Part shown: positions 27,770-37,592 of the stretch, piece after piece
Position numbering within the stretch: position 1 is the first letter of the stretch
Layout: every line of letters begins with the position of its first letter
Source of the DNA: Streptococcus canis
GTDB taxonomy: Bacteria > Bacillota > Bacilli > Lactobacillales > Streptococcaceae
Assembly (NCBI RefSeq): GCF_900636575.1
Contig: NZ_LR134293.1
Span: 1,489,501 to 1,553,500 of the forward strand
Length of the DNA stretch: 64,000 bases
Reading direction: 5' to 3'
Made by a program: the position numbers and the translations under genes
The notes under the pieces: generated by a model
The model's input: only the letters and a program-made list of their open reading frames with translations
What the model was told of the DNA's origin: nothing
Database searches by the model: none

Positions 27770-27808
27770 AGTAAAAGCAGAGTGAGGAAATCTCACTCTG
27801 CTTTTACT
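27770..27808. terminator. Bidirectional terminator
   Basis: A perfect 17 bp inverted repeat (AGTAAAAGCAGAGTGAG and its complement) around a five-base loop, with T-rich ends on both strands. It lies between the convergent ClC gene and the AraC-type regulator. Confidence 0.88.
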
Positions 27809-27828
27809 ATAAATGGTTCCTATACGGA

Positions 27829-28763
27829 TTAAAAACTGTCCCTAATCACTGAATTCATTTGGACGTTTAAGGCATAGGAATGGCTATCTTTAGTATATTG
27901 TTTTCGGTAATTGCTTGGTCTTGTGGCGTAATGTTGCTTGAATTGACGATTAAAATTGGAAAGGTTGCTAAAACCAATATCGTTAGCAATTGCGACGATG
28001 GGTTTAGTAGAATTGACTAAAAAGTCACAAGCCTTTTGGAGTCTTACCTGAATAATAAATTCGGTACAGGAACTTCCAGTGTGTTGTTTGAAGATGGTCA
28101 TGAAATGCGTTTTACTGTAACCAATTAAATCAGCTAACAAGTCGATGGTTAATGACTGGTGGTAATTATTTTTGATATAACTGATTAGGTTACGGACCTT
28201 TTCATTTTTACGATAAAAGTCGTCAGCAATTTTACGCACGACATACCGATGGTGATAGAGGAGGTATAAAAATTTATGTAGCTTTGCTTTTAACAATAAG
28301 TCAAAAGGCCTTTCCTCTTCCTTAGATAAACTAAAAATGGTAAATAAACACTCCTTAAGAGCATCATAACCAGGCATATCAGACTTAATGCGAGGGATAA
28401 AGGCATAAGTATTATTTTGTAAGGGTTGCAAATACTTGAGGTTAACTTGGTCGCTATCAGAAGAGCCAAGCATATCTAGATGGAATTGAAAGGTACCAAT
28501 GACATGCGTTTCGCGGTTAATCGGATAAATGGAGTGCATGCCGTTGGGGTTGACAAGAATAATATCACCAGCTTGACTGTTAAAAAAATCATAATCAATA
28601 TGGTAACGAGCAGTTCCTTCGTAGACGTAAGTAATCTCTAATTCAGGGTGCCAATGAAAAAAATACCAGGCCTACCATCATTGACGACTGTCTTAAAATA
28701 ACGATAGGGGAGTGACTGTTTTTTGGCATCATTCCCTAGGCGTGGCTGTAACTTATTTATCAT
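27829..28763 (-). pseudogene. AraC-family regulator with a poly-A frameshift
   Basis: The intact part (27829-28539, 236 residues) has two C-terminal helix-turn-helix units: LTIDLLADLIGYSKTHFMTIFKQ and IVAIANDIGFSNLSNFNRQFKQHY. Upstream, a proper start exists at ATG 28763 behind AGGGGAGAG, giving MINKLQPRLGNDAKKQ... up to RPGIFF. There the frame is lost at a run of seven A (28657-28663, seven T in the gene), while the next frame continues HWHPELEITYVYEGTARYH, the sugar-sensing cupin. One added T would restore a 311-residue protein. It is either a pseudogene, a slippage-controlled gene, or a sequencing error. Confidence 0.82.
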
Positions 28764-28952
28764 GTTTTCTCTCCCCTAAAAACAATAGTCAGATTATAGT
28801 ATTATATCAAAAAAGCCATATCTTTTCTTAGAATATGCTTAAAAAGAGCATCTTTTTCGAGGATAAAAGTAGAGAGAAGCCATAAAAATATCAAAAATAT
28901 TTCTCTCATTATGGAGGAAATAAAGTGTGTATAGAATGAAAAATGCGCTTAA

Positions 28953-29126
28953 AAGTTAAGGCATGAGGTCACCTCTTTATCAGATGATAGTATTAGCTTT
29001 TTTGGGGGTAAAGTGCAAGTTGGCTTTTCTCTTTCTCCTCATACTATTGGCAATAGTGGATGGGGTAATATTTTAAGAGATTTGTTATCTCCTTATTTTG
29101 AAACCACTTTGATGAATACTAGTGGC
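28953..29126 (+). pseudogene. Coding-like remnant, family unknown
   Basis: The stretch between the AraC gene and the GDSL gene (28764-29164) is not plain spacer. One plus-strand frame reads EVTSLSDDSISFFGGKVQVG, then FSLSPHTIGNSGWGNILRDL and LSPYFETTLMNTSG without stops for nearly 60 codons, preceded by TAA and lacking a start. The composition is protein-like (tryptophan, phenylalanine, SPHT and GNSGWGN). I cannot name the family. It may be the end of a sugar-related gene once controlled by the AraC regulator. Confidence 0.4.
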
Positions 29127-29131
29127 CTTTT

Positions 29132-29140
29132 TGTTATACT
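29132..29140 (+). promoter_or_regulatory. Extended -10 promoter of the GDSL gene
   Basis: TGT followed by TATACT, 24 bases ahead of the ATG and about 11 bases before the AAGGAG ribosome site. Confidence 0.5.
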
Positions 29141-29164
29141 AGAAACAAAGATAAGGAGTTTGAC

Positions 29165-29779
29165 ATGCTAGAGATTGTTTCAGAAGAGTTGCGTTGTTAT
29201 CAGGAAAAAAAATTGGCAGATTACCGTGACCAAAATAAGGTCACTAAGAGAGGAGGCATTGTTTTTGCAGGAGATTCCCTCGTTGAATTTTTTCCTTTGA
29301 AAAAAGCTTTTGGTGTCGAGTTACCCTTAGTCAATCGAGGCATTGCAGGGATTGATAGTCAATGGTTATTAACTCATTGCGAGGACCAAATCACTGATTT
29401 AGAGCCGGAAAAAGTTTTTTTATTGATTGGCTGTAATGACATTGGGCTAGGCTATGACGAGAATCATATTGTCAAAACGATCGTTGAACTCATCAATCAC
29501 ATTCGTAGCCATTCCATTTATAGTCAGATTTATCTTTTGTCTTTGCTACCGGTTTCTCAGAATCCAGATTATCAGGCTACCGTCAAAGTTAGAACCAATG
29601 CGGTCATTAATACCATTAATCAAGAATTGTCTATGATTCCTGCCATTGAGTTCATTGACGTTAATGCTTGCCTCAAAGATTCGGAAGGGGGCTTATCAGA
29701 TGAGAATACCCTAGATGGCTTACACCTTAATTTCCAAGCTTATGACAAAATAGCGCAAGTGATTAAGGATTATTTATAG
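29165..29779 (+). CDS. GDSL/SGNH-family hydrolase
   Basis: Predicted esterase or acylhydrolase of 204 residues, cytosolic, without signal peptide. The four SGNH blocks are visible: GDS in VFAGDSLVEFF (catalytic Ser, about residue 38), Gly in NRGIAG, Asn in LLIGCNDIGLG, and the Asp/His pair in LDGLHLNFQAY near the C-terminus. The natural substrate cannot be told from sequence. It is a single gene with its own promoter; 220 bases of AT-rich spacer follow. Confidence 0.88.
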   Translation: MLEIVSEELRCYQEKKLADYRDQNKVTKRGGIVFAGDSLVEFFPLKKAFGVELPLVNRGIAGIDSQWLLTHCEDQITDLEPEKVFLLIGCNDIGLGYDENHIVKTIVELINHIRSHSIYSQIYLLSLLPVSQNPDYQATVKVRTNAVINTINQELSMIPAIEFIDVNACLKDSEGGLSDENTLDGLHLNFQAYDKIAQVIKDYL

Positions 29780-29998
29780 GTAAAACCATAAGTATGGAAC
29801 AAGGCCAGATGACAGAATCGCTGAGCGTTATTGAAACGTTATGAAGAGACCAGATAAAATGAGGAAAAGCTATTTTAGAATGGTTTTTTACTTGGCTGCT
29901 TAAATGTTTTGTGTGACTAATCAGTTTATTTCTCTCCTCAGACATTGTTATATCGCTCTCCTTAGTTTTAGTGTATAATAGAAAAAGAAGGAGTTACC

Positions 29999-31126
29999 AT
30001 GAAATTTGAAAAAAAACAAGTCCTCTATATAGGCTTTGCTTTTGTCCTTTGTTATGCTATTTTGGCTAATTGGGAAAACGGAACTGCAATTGTAATAACT
30101 GTTTATAAAACAAGTCTCCCCTTTCTTTACGGAGCTGCTGGAGCCTATATTGTTAATATCGTCATGAGTGCATACGAAAAAGCCTATATGTACGCTTTTA
30201 GGGAATCTCCCCTTGTTTTGAAAGCCAAGAGGGGTCTGTGTATGCTGTTAGCTTATTTGACCTTTTTTATTTTAATCACTTGGATTATTTCAATTGTGAT
30301 TCCAGATTTAATTGCTAGTATCAGTACCCTGACAAAATTTGACACGACAACCATTAAAGAAGTGATTAATAATCTGGAGCATAATAAATTATTGGCGCGT
30401 GCCATTAAATATATCGGTGGTGATGCCAAGCTAACGGAAACTATTACCGGTTATAGTCAGCAACTGTTAAAACAATTTATTGGAGTTTTGACCAATATTT
30501 TAACGTCTGTAACCATTATTGCCTCTGCCATTATTAATCTCTTTATCAGTTTTGTTTTTTCTTTGTATGTTCTGGCCAACAAAGAAGACCTCTGTCGTCA
30601 AGGTAATACCTTGGTTGATACCTATACAGGGAAATACGCTCAGCATATTCACTATGTAGTGGAATTATTACATCATCGCTTTCATGGTTTCTTCGTTAGC
30701 CAGACCCTAGAAGCTATGATTTTAGGCACCTTAACAGCTATTGGCATGTTCGTCTTGCAGTTACCCTTTGCGGGAACGATTGGAGTCTTAGTGGCCTTTA
30801 CCGCATTGATTCCAGTTGTAGGGGCTTCGATTGGTGCAGCTATTGGCTTTATTTTAATCATGACGCAATCTATGTCCCAAGCCATCGTTTTTATTGTCTT
30901 TTTAATCATTTTACAACAGATTGAAGGGAACTTTATTTACCCAAGAGTAGTAGGAGGATCAATTGGCCTACCAGCTATGTGGGTATTGATGGCAATTACG
31001 ATAGGTGCCTCTTTGCGAGGTATCGTTGGGATGATTGTCGCTGTTCCATTGGCAGCTACTCTTTATCAGGTGGTTAAGGATCATATTCAGAAAAAACAAG
31101 CCATTCAAAAAAAACAGGTTTCTTAA
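29999..31126 (+). CDS. AI-2E transporter-family membrane protein
   Basis: Polytopic membrane protein, 375 residues, of the AI-2E (YhhQ/TqsA/PerM-like) family. Hydrophobic spans lie at about residues 10-60, 73-100, 160-190, and a cluster from 235 to 365 with GTLTAIGMFVLQLPFAGTIGVLVAF and EGNFIYPRVVGGSIGLPAMW, the family's best-conserved region. Members are variously exporters of signalling molecules or ion/proton antiporters; the transported molecule here is unknown. The start ATG follows AAGGAG, and a TATAAT box lies at 29974-29979. Confidence 0.85.
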   Translation: MKFEKKQVLYIGFAFVLCYAILANWENGTAIVITVYKTSLPFLYGAAGAYIVNIVMSAYEKAYMYAFRESPLVLKAKRGLCMLLAYLTFFILITWIISIVIPDLIASISTLTKFDTTTIKEVINNLEHNKLLARAIKYIGGDAKLTETITGYSQQLLKQFIGVLTNILTSVTIIASAIINLFISFVFSLYVLANKEDLCRQGNTLVDTYTGKYAQHIHYVVELLHHRFHGFFVSQTLEAMILGTLTAIGMFVLQLPFAGTIGVLVAFTALIPVVGASIGAAIGFILIMTQSMSQAIVFIVFLIILQQIEGNFIYPRVVGGSIGLPAMWVLMAITIGASLRGIVGMIVAVPLAATLYQVVKDHIQKKQAIQKKQVS

Positions 31127-31144
31127 CAGGAAACTTGTTTTTTT
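31108..31144 (+). terminator. Terminator of the AI-2E family gene
   Basis: AAAACAGGTTTC and GAAACTTGTTTT form a 12 bp stem that begins within the last codons of the gene and ends in T-rich sequence. Confidence 0.75.
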
Positions 31145-31171
31145 ATCGAATAAATAGATGGAGGTAATAAG

Positions 31172-31852
31172 ATGTATTCCATCAAATGTGACGATATTAA
31201 GCTAATGCCTAGAGAAAGACTGATGCGAATGGGAGCTGAAGCCCTCAGCAATCAAGAATTATTGGCTATTTTATTGAGAACAGGCAATAAAGACAAGCAT
31301 GTTTTAGAGCTATCTTCTCATCTTTTAACGCATTTAGACAGCTTAGCAGACTTCAAGAAAATGTCTTTGCAAGAATTACAAAGTTTAGCAGGCATTGGAA
31401 AGGTTAAGGCTATTGAGATTAAGGCCATGCTTGAATTAGCAGCGCGGATTCAGGCGACAGATCAAACCTTGACAGATAGGGTTCTGTCAAGTGTTCAAGT
31501 TGCCGAAAAAATGATGGTCGCCTTAGGGGATAAAAAGCAGGAGCACTTGGTTGTTTTATATTTAGATAGTCAAAATCGGGTGATTGAGGAAAAGACGATT
31601 TTTATTGGGACTGTCAGGCGGTCAATCGCAGAGCCTAGAGAAATTTTATATTATGCGTGTAAAAATATGGCGACCAGTCTGATAGTTGTTCACAACCATC
31701 CGTCCGGAAGTATCGAACCTAGCCCGAACGATTATGGGTTTACCAAAAAAATAAAACGATCATGTGAAGACTTGGGCATTGTTTGCCTAGATCACATCAT
31801 CGTTAGTTATCAAGCGTATTATAGTTTTCGAGAAAGGTCAGATCTCTTTTAA
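31172..31852 (+). CDS. radC: RadC/JAB-domain protein
   Basis: 226-residue protein with an N-terminal helix-hairpin-helix region ([21 protein letters not shown], residues 69-90) and a C-terminal JAB/MPN domain with the metal motif [14 protein letters not shown]. Historically named for DNA repair, but its biochemical role is not settled. It is convergent with the next gene and only six bases from it, with no room for a terminator. Confidence 0.93.
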   Translation: MYSIKCDDIKLMPRERLMRMGAEALSNQELLAILLRTGNKDKHVLELSSHLLTHLDSLADFKKMSLQELQSLAGIGKVKAIEIKAMLELAARIQATDQTLTDRVLSSVQVAEKMMVALGDKKQEHLVVLYLDSQNRVIEEKTIFIGTVRRSIAEPREILYYACKNMATSLIVVHNHPSGSIEPSPNDYGFTKKIKRSCEDLGIVCLDHIIVSYQAYYSFRERSDLF

Positions 31853-31858
31853 TGTAAT

Positions 31859-32557
31859 CTAGAAATCATTGACAAATAAATCAAAAAGTCGTAAATCTTC
31901 TTGCCGAAACCCCTGAAGTAATTCAGGGTGCCATTGGACACCAAGAAAAGGAATAGCAGGATTAGTTGACACGACAGCTTCGATAGTCCCATCGCGCGGG
32001 TCTCTAGCAATAACGTTTAAATCATCTGCTACTTTTTTCAAGCTTTGGTGATGAAAGGAATTGATTAAGGTTTTTCCTCCATAAATAGGATATAAGATGG
32101 AATCTTTTTCCACCACCATTTCGTGGGACAGAAAATCAGAAGGTGCATCCTGCCAATGTGAGTCAATGTTCTGATTTAAGGAACCACCTAAGGCAACGTT
32201 CATTAATTGGGTCCCACGGCAGATTCCTAAAATTGGTTTTTTCTGTGCTATAGCTTCTTTAATGATGGCTAGTTCAAAAAGATCACGTTCGGGAGAAAAG
32301 TCGTCATCAAAGGCCGCTTTTTCTTCTTGATAATATTTAGGATCTACATTTTGTCCCCCAATCAAGATAATCTTATCAACCATGGAAACATAAGTTTTAG
32401 CGGAGGATTCATCACCAATTGGTAAAATAAGAGGTAGTCCACCCGAATCAGTGACGGCTTGAACAAAACCAGTAGGAGCATACGACCAAGGCAGGTTATC
32501 CAAGGCAATGTTTAATCGTTGATTAGCAGTTATCCCTATAATTGGTTTGGGCATCAT
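31859..32557 (-). CDS. Class I glutamine amidotransferase-like C26 peptidase
   Basis: Predicted gamma-glutamyl hydrolase of the PuuD/C26 type, 232 residues. Nucleophile cysteine in PILGICRGTQLMN, catalytic His and Glu in FLGVQWHPELL, and the IILIGGQNVDPKYY loop are present. In E. coli PuuD frees GABA from gamma-glutamyl-GABA; here the substrate is unknown. It follows rex by six bases on the same strand and is probably co-transcribed with it. Two ATGs lie behind AGGAG at 32557 and 32554. Confidence 0.88.
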   Translation of the reverse strand: MMPKPIIGITANQRLNIALDNLPWSYAPTGFVQAVTDSGGLPLILPIGDESSAKTYVSMVDKIILIGGQNVDPKYYQEEKAAFDDDFSPERDLFELAIIKEAIAQKKPILGICRGTQLMNVALGGSLNQNIDSHWQDAPSDFLSHEMVVEKDSILYPIYGGKTLINSFHHQSLKKVADDLNVIARDPRDGTIEAVVSTNPAIPFLGVQWHPELLQGFRQEDLRLFDLFVNDF

Positions 32558-32563
32558 ATCTCC

Positions 32564-33208
32564 TTAGTTAGGGTGATTTTGATTCATAAAATAGAGCAAG
32601 GTTTGCAATTCGCTGGTCAAATCGACAGATTGAACAATCACACCTTTTGGAACTTGCAGATGGACAGGAGCGAAACTCAAAATTCCCTTAATGCCAGCTT
32701 CAATCAGTTGCTCAGAAACTTCTTGAGCATAGATACTTGGAACGGTTAAGATGGCTGTTTCAATATCAGTATTGGCAAGACGTTCTTTGATAGTTGAAAT
32801 ACCGTAGATAGGAATACCATCGGTTGTTTTAGTGCCAACAAGAGCATTGTCGTTAGTGTCGAATCCCATAGTGATTTGCATTTTATTACGATCATGGAAG
32901 CGGTAATGCAATAAGGCACGACCAATATTACCACAACCGACTAAAATAACATTGGTAGTGGAATGATCATTAAGCAAGTCAGCAAAAAAATTCATTAACT
33001 TGGTAACATCATAACCAAAGCCGCGTCGTCCCAATTCTCCAAAATAAGAGAAGTCGCGACGTACAGTTGCAGAATCAATTCCCATCGCATCTGCAATTTG
33101 TTTAGAGCTAGCTTTTTCAACTTGGTCAGCGTAGAAACGTTTAAAAATACGGTAATAGAGTGATAAGCGTTTTGCGGTCGCTTTTGGAATAGATTTATCA
33201 ATAACCAC
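32564..33208 (-). CDS. rex: Redox-sensing repressor Rex
   Basis: Repressor that leaves DNA when NADH is high relative to NAD; in Firmicutes it controls fermentation and NADH-oxidising genes. The 214-residue protein has an N-terminal winged helix ([43 protein letters not shown] region) and a Rossmann domain with [18 protein letters not shown] (around residue 85) and GFDTND. It starts at GTG 33208 behind AAGGAG. ldh and nox in this window are likely members of its regulon; TTGTGAAA-like half sites occur near 33267 and 57248, too weak to call. Confidence 0.93.
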   Translation of the reverse strand: MVIDKSIPKATAKRLSLYYRIFKRFYADQVEKASSKQIADAMGIDSATVRRDFSYFGELGRRGFGYDVTKLMNFFADLLNDHSTTNVILVGCGNIGRALLHYRFHDRNKMQITMGFDTNDNALVGTKTTDGIPIYGISTIKERLANTDIETAILTVPSIYAQEVSEQLIEAGIKGILSFAPVHLQVPKGVIVQSVDLTSELQTLLYFMNQNHPN

Positions 33209-33352
33209 TGTTTTAACTCCTTATAGAATTATCTTTACATTTATCTCTTTCTATTGTAACAGAAGGATTGTGAAAAATGCAACTTTTTGATTAATAATTT
33301 GAAGACAGAGTATCTTAGTAGTAGTGAAAAGGGCAATCTGCGTATTTGCTAA

Positions 33353-33382
33353 CGAAAAAAGCCAAGAAGACGATTCTTAGCT
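33353..33382 (-). terminator. Terminator of the prs-desulfurase cluster (minus strand)
   Basis: On the minus strand AGCTAAGAA and TTCTTGGCT pair around a five-base loop, followed by T6. It separates the DUF4649 gene from rex. Confidence 0.75.
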
Positions 33383-33390
33383 CTGCTGGT

Positions 33391-33603
33391 TTAATGAAGT
33401 CCATGATTTTCAAGGAAAAAGTAGAGATCTCCAAAAGAACCGGTGTAATCAAGTTGGTTACCATTTACAACAACCTTGGTTACAGGAAAATAATCTGCAA
33501 TAGCAATTTGACAAGCAAACTGGGCTTGTTTGTAGTCGTCATAACTGGCATAGGAAACTTGTTTTTCTTGTTTGCTATTGGTTAAGTAGGTAATATCAAT
33601 CAT
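33391..33603 (-). CDS. DUF4649 family protein
   Basis: Small protein of 70 residues from ATG 33603 (MIDITYLTNSKQEKQ...), preceded by a GGGAGG site. It resembles the short DUF4649 family of streptococci. The central ISYASYDDYKQAQFACQIAIADYFPVTKVVVNG region suggests an alpha/beta fold, with no known function. It lies 69 bases after the DUF1831 gene and is the last gene of the prs cluster. Confidence 0.72.
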   Translation of the reverse strand: MIDITYLTNSKQEKQVSYASYDDYKQAQFACQIAIADYFPVTKVVVNGNQLDYTGSFGDLYFFLENHGLH

Positions 33604-33672
33604 TGTTTCTTTACCTCCCTTTCTTGATACCATCATTATAGTACAGGGAATCAAGAAATACAATTGATTGGC

Positions 33673-34020
33673 TTAGTTTTCTGTCTTCGTGAAAATGTCT
33701 CGTTCCACTAGGCTATCCATGAGGAAATAAAACTTATCTTGAAGAATTTTATTATCCTCTGTTTTGAAAATATTAACCAATCTTAGTCCAGACTGGTCAG
33801 TAATGGCTAATTTAAAACCATTAAGCTCTTTGTTTATGGTAATTTTTAAAGGAAAACCTTCTCCTGAATTAGGAACCTTTTCTAACAAGCGTGTTAATTG
33901 ATAATGACCAACTGTCGTTTGGGTAAAGGTGGTATCTCTTAAAGTATATTTTTTAACGTTTGGACTGATTTGGTAACGGTATTTACAGTCTTTTAAGCTA
34001 ATTTCTTTTTCAAATGCCAT
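33673..34020 (-). CDS. DUF1831 family protein
   Basis: 115-residue cytosolic protein matching DUF1831 as I recall it, a family restricted to lactic acid bacteria and streptococci. Motifs include CKYRYQISPNVKKYTLRDTTF and GFPLKITINKELNGFKLAITD. It overlaps the cysteine desulfurase gene by 11 bases, and the pairing is conserved, so a role linked to that enzyme or its sulfur is a fair inference. Confidence 0.78.
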   Translation of the reverse strand: MAFEKEISLKDCKYRYQISPNVKKYTLRDTTFTQTTVGHYQLTRLLEKVPNSGEGFPLKITINKELNGFKLAITDQSGLRLVNIFKTEDNKILQDKFYFLMDSLVERDIFTKTEN

Positions 34021-35137
34021 CTGTATCTCCTAGAATTTTTCTTAAAGTTTGAGCTAACTGCGTAATCTCTTCAAGGGTGTTTTGATCTGACAAGCTAATG
34101 CGGATGGATTCTGCTAAGCGATGGGAATCCTTACCAAAATAAGCTGCGAGGACATGACTTGGTTCAACGGTTCCAGCTGTACAGGCAGAACCTGTTGAGA
34201 CTGCGAACCCAGCTAAGTCAAGTTGGGTCAACAAAACCCCGTTTTGATAGCCTGGAAAGCCAATATTAAGCACATGTGGTAAATGGTTGGGACTTTGATT
34301 GATGTAATAAGTCAGTCCATCTAATTGACTTATTAAGTGTTCCCGTAAAGTGGTGATATGGTGGGTTAGTTGAGTTTGCTCAGTCATAGCATCATTTAGG
34401 GCCTGTGTCATGCCGACAATGCTTATCATGTTTTCTGTGCTAGCTCGACGTTTTTCTTCTTGGTCTCCACCGTGGAGCAAAGCATCCATTTGTAGCCCCT
34501 TACTATACAAGAAACCAACGCCCTTAGGGCCATGAAACTTGTGAGCAGAAGCAGATAAAAAGTCAATCCCAAGTTCGCTAGGAACAACCTTGAGTTTGCC
34601 AACAGCCTGAACGGCATCGACATGAAAAGCAGCTTGATGCTCTTTGAGCAGATTTCCAATGTCCTTAATAGGCAGCAGATCCCCTGTTTCGTTATTGGCA
34701 TACATTATACTCACCAAAATGGTATCATCTCTCAAGGCTTTTTTTAAGTCAGCTAAATTAATTTGTCCATTTTGACAAGGCAAATAAGTGACTTCAAAAC
34801 CAAATCGTTCTTGGAGATAGGCCATGGCATGAAGAACAGAATGATGCTCAATAGCAGTTGTAATGAGGTGTTTTCCCTTTTTCTGATTGGCTAAAGCATA
34901 ACCTTTAATAGCAGTATTGTTGCTTTCTGTTCCACCGGAGGTAAAAATTATTTGGCGTTCACTAGCCCCAAAATGATTAGCGATAGCTTGTCGGCATTCT
35001 CTAAGTGTTTTACTAGCTTGACGACCATAAGAATGAATACTAGAAGGGTTACCAAAGTTATCTTGCATAGCTACTGTCATAGCCCTAATCACATTAGGAC
35101 TAAGCGGGGTGGTGGCGGCGTTATCAAAGTAGGTCAT
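34010..35137 (-). CDS. Cysteine desulfurase family protein (NifS/IscS-like)
   Basis: PLP enzyme, 375 residues, that takes sulfur from cysteine. The PLP lysine lies in [17 protein letters not shown], substrate contacts in [14 protein letters not shown] and [11 protein letters not shown], and the sulfur-carrying cysteine loop is [15 protein letters not shown]. No IscU or SufU scaffold gene is adjacent, so it more probably feeds tRNA thiolation or another acceptor than a full Fe-S operon. It overlaps prs upstream by four bases. Confidence 0.92.
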   Translation of the reverse strand: MTYFDNAATTPLSPNVIRAMTVAMQDNFGNPSSIHSYGRQASKTLRECRQAIANHFGASERQIIFTSGGTESNNTAIKGYALANQKKGKHLITTAIEHHSVLHAMAYLQERFGFEVTYLPCQNGQINLADLKKALRDDTILVSIMYANNETGDLLPIKDIGNLLKEHQAAFHVDAVQAVGKLKVVPSELGIDFLSASAHKFHGPKGVGFLYSKGLQMDALLHGGDQEEKRRASTENMISIVGMTQALNDAMTEQTQLTHHITTLREHLISQLDGLTYYINQSPNHLPHVLNIGFPGYQNGVLLTQLDLAGFAVSTGSACTAGTVEPSHVLAAYFGKDSHRLAESIRISLSDQNTLEEITQLAQTLRKILGDTDGI

Positions 35138-36114
35138 GCGTTATTTTTGCCTTTAGATTGATAAGAGAAAAGTGGACTCAAGGGTCTTCTTTCATGGATA
35201 CGAATAACAGCTTGAGCAATTAAGTCGCTGGCGCTAAGATAGGTCACATTTTCTGGCACACGATTTTTGGTTTTAACAGAATCTGTAACAATGATTTCTT
35301 TGATTGGAGCGGTTTCTAAAACATCAGCAGCTCCACCAGCAAATAAGCCATGACTAGCAACGGCATAGATAGCAGTAGCTCCTGCGCGTTCAAGAATTTT
35401 AGCAGCTTCTGCAAAGGTTTTTCCAGTATTTAAAATATCATCAATTACAATCGCTTTTTTACCAGCAACATCACCAATGACATAGCCTTCTTCACGTTCT
35501 GAATCATCTTGCGCATAGTCAATAATAGCGATTGGGGAATCCAAATATTCTGCTAAGCTTCTAGCACGTTTAATTCCAGAATTTTTAGGACTAACCACAA
35601 CAGTATCAGCCCCCAATAATCCCAGTTGACTGTAATGTTCTGCAAATAGAGGAACTGTGAAAAGATTATCCACTGGAATATCAAAGAATCCTTGTACTTG
35701 AACCGCATGTAAATCAAGTGTTACCACGCGGTCAATTCCAGCTTTCGTTAACATATTGGCTACTAATTTGGCTGTAATAGGTTCACGTGATTTAGCCACG
35801 CGGTCTTGGCGTGAGTAACCAAAATAAGGCAAAACAACATTAACGGTGTTGGCACTAGCACGCTTACAGGCATCAATCATGATAAGTAACTCCCAAAGGT
35901 TATCATTGACAGGAAAACTAGTAGATTGAATGATGTAAATATCATCACCACGAACTGTTTCTTCAATGTTAATCATAATTTCCCCATCAGAAAATTGGCG
36001 TGATGATATTTTTCCGAGTGGAATACCAGATGCTTCCGAAATTTTCTCAGCAATTGGAAGATTTGATGTGAGTGAGAACAGTTTGATTTGCTTGTCAGCA
36101 TATCGTTCAGTCAT
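35134..36114 (-). CDS. prs: Ribose-phosphate pyrophosphokinase
   Basis: Makes PRPP from ribose-5-phosphate and ATP for purines, pyrimidines, histidine and NAD. Motifs: [21 protein letters not shown], the divalent-metal stretch [22 protein letters not shown], and the PRPP loop [16 protein letters not shown]. At 326 residues it fits class I. Streptococci usually carry two prs genes; this is the copy linked to the cysteine desulfurase (often called prsA2). It heads a minus-strand cluster running to the DUF4649 gene. Confidence 0.92.
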   Translation of the reverse strand: MTERYADKQIKLFSLTSNLPIAEKISEASGIPLGKISSRQFSDGEIMINIEETVRGDDIYIIQSTSFPVNDNLWELLIMIDACKRASANTVNVVLPYFGYSRQDRVAKSREPITAKLVANMLTKAGIDRVVTLDLHAVQVQGFFDIPVDNLFTVPLFAEHYSQLGLLGADTVVVSPKNSGIKRARSLAEYLDSPIAIIDYAQDDSEREEGYVIGDVAGKKAIVIDDILNTGKTFAEAAKILERAGATAIYAVASHGLFAGGAADVLETAPIKEIIVTDSVKTKNRVPENVTYLSASDLIAQAVIRIHERRPLSPLFSYQSKGKNNA

Positions 36115-36208
36115 GATAGATTTAGCTCCTTAATTTCAATAGGTAGAATAAACGAGGAAAATAATTCCAAGTCTTATTCAAAGTGATTAATTGACGTTAC
36201 TATTCTAA

Positions 36209-36240
36209 CAAAAAAACAGAAAAATTTCAGTCTTTCTGTT
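36209..36240 (-). terminator. Terminator of the CYTH gene (minus strand)
   Basis: On the minus strand AACAGAAA and TTTCTGTT pair around an eight-base loop, followed by T7. Confidence 0.75.
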
Positions 36241-36251
36241 GATTTTATCTA

Positions 36252-36827
36252 TTATTTCTTGGTCTTTTTCAAGGTTTTGCTGAAACGTGCAACCTTACTT
36301 TTTGCATATTTGAAGGCAATTTGATGCTGGGTTAAAAAAAGATCAAAATCAATTTTTCCTTTTATAGGGTCAGTGACTTCTAGTTCTAATTCATAGTCTT
36401 TAGTATTAGCATATTGATTGTAGTCCAAAGCCATCTTACCGATAGGGGTCTCAGTTTCTCGGCGAATAGTTGTTAGGTTCCCAAAGGTTTTGAGTGCTGT
36501 TAAATCAATTCCGGTAGAAGCGATCACATCCAAGGCAGATGACTGAGGAAAATTGCCATATTTAATCATGTCTTTGGCTTGATCAAGGGCAAGGGGGACA
36601 TTGTATTCACGGTTTCCAACCTTTTCGGGAACTTTTAAGGTTAATTCAGCACTATTTGAGAAGGTACGAATGCGTAGCGACATTTTATGGGCTTTTAAAT
36701 CAAATTGTTCAGTATCGATATAATAATTGGTCTGGGTGATCGGAGTCACATGACTCATTTGTGAAAGAAGACGATTGTACTCATCTTTGGTTAACAAGGT
36801 TTTGTATTCGATTTCTAGGTTGGTCAT
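36252..36827 (-). CDS. CYTH-domain protein
   Basis: 191-residue protein of the CYTH / triphosphate tunnel metalloenzyme superfamily. The signature LEIEYKTLLTK (ExExK) is at the N-terminus, with basic and acidic strands SLRIRTFSNSAELTLKVPEK, REYNVPL, and KMALDYNQY...YELELEV typical of the tunnel. Family members hydrolyse inorganic triphosphate or act on thiamine triphosphate or cAMP; the activity here is unknown. It is divergent from relQ, as in B. subtilis (yjbK-yjbM region), which supports the assignment. Confidence 0.85.
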   Translation of the reverse strand: MTNLEIEYKTLLTKDEYNRLLSQMSHVTPITQTNYYIDTEQFDLKAHKMSLRIRTFSNSAELTLKVPEKVGNREYNVPLALDQAKDMIKYGNFPQSSALDVIASTGIDLTALKTFGNLTTIRRETETPIGKMALDYNQYANTKDYELELEVTDPIKGKIDFDLFLTQHQIAFKYAKSKVARFSKTLKKTKK

Positions 36828-36853
36828 GGGAAATTCCTTTTAAACTTAATTTG

Positions 36854-36862
36854 TGCTATAAT
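36854..36862 (+). promoter_or_regulatory. Extended -10 promoter of the relQ operon
   Basis: TGC followed by TATAAT, about 60 bases ahead of relQ. Confidence 0.5.
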
Positions 36863-36920
36863 AAATTGTTATTTCAATTTTATATTAATATCCTAGCTTT
36901 GACAAGAAAGGAGAAAACAG

Positions 36921-37592
36921 ATGGTTTTAGATTGGGAAGAATTCTTAGACCCCTACATTCAAACAGTTGGTGAATTAAAAATTAAATTGCGCGGCATTCG
37001 CAAGCAATTTCGTAAGCAAAATCGTTATTCGCCTATTGAATTTGTAACGGGACGTGTCAAGTCTGTTGAAAGCATTAAAGAAAAAATGGCTCTACGTGGG
37101 GTTCTTGAAGAAAATATTGAACAAGATATTCAAGATATTGCAGGGCTTCGTATCATGGTGCAATTTGTAGATGATGTCGAAGAGGTTTTAGCTTTATTGC
37201 GTCAACGACAAGACATGACAATTGTCTATGAACGGGATTATATTCGCAATATGAAGTCTAGTGGTTACAGGTCTTATCATGTGGTGGTTGAGTACCCTGT
37301 TGACACCATTGAAGGTCAAAAAAAGGTCTTGGCTGAAATTCAAATTCGTACGTTGGCGATGAATTTTTGGGCAACCATTGAGCATTCTTTGAATTATAAA
37401 TATGGTGGTGAATTTCCAGAAGAAATTAAAAAGCGTCTTGAAGTGACCGCTAAAATTGCCTTAGAATTAGATGAAGAAATGCGTAAGATTCGAGAAGATA
37501 TTCGGGAGGCCCAATTATTATTTGACCCCGTAACACGAAATTTAAGTGATGGTGTAGGAAATAGTGATGACACAGATGAATTATACAGATAA
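36921..37592 (+). CDS. relQ: Small alarmone synthetase RelQ
   Basis: GTP pyrophosphokinase that makes (p)ppGpp without a hydrolase domain, 223 residues. Synthetase motifs: [42 protein letters not shown] (G-loop), and [23 protein letters not shown]. It begins the operon relQ-nadK-rlu-pta, whose genes overlap end to start. The same order is known in B. subtilis and other Firmicutes, linking alarmone, NADP and acetyl-phosphate metabolism. Confidence 0.93.
   Translation: MVLDWEEFLDPYIQTVGELKIKLRGIRKQFRKQNRYSPIEFVTGRVKSVESIKEKMALRGVLEENIEQDIQDIAGLRIMVQFVDDVEEVLALLRQRQDMTIVYERDYIRNMKSSGYRSYHVVVEYPVDTIEGQKKVLAEIQIRTLAMNFWATIEHSLNYKYGGEFPEEIKKRLEVTAKIALELDEEMRKIREDIREAQLLFDPVTRNLSDGVGNSDDTDELYR

Noticed and set aside
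33260..33282. Rex self-operator ahead of rex
   Set aside because: Only a TTGTGAAAA half-site is present, without the inverted TTTCACAA half at proper spacing.
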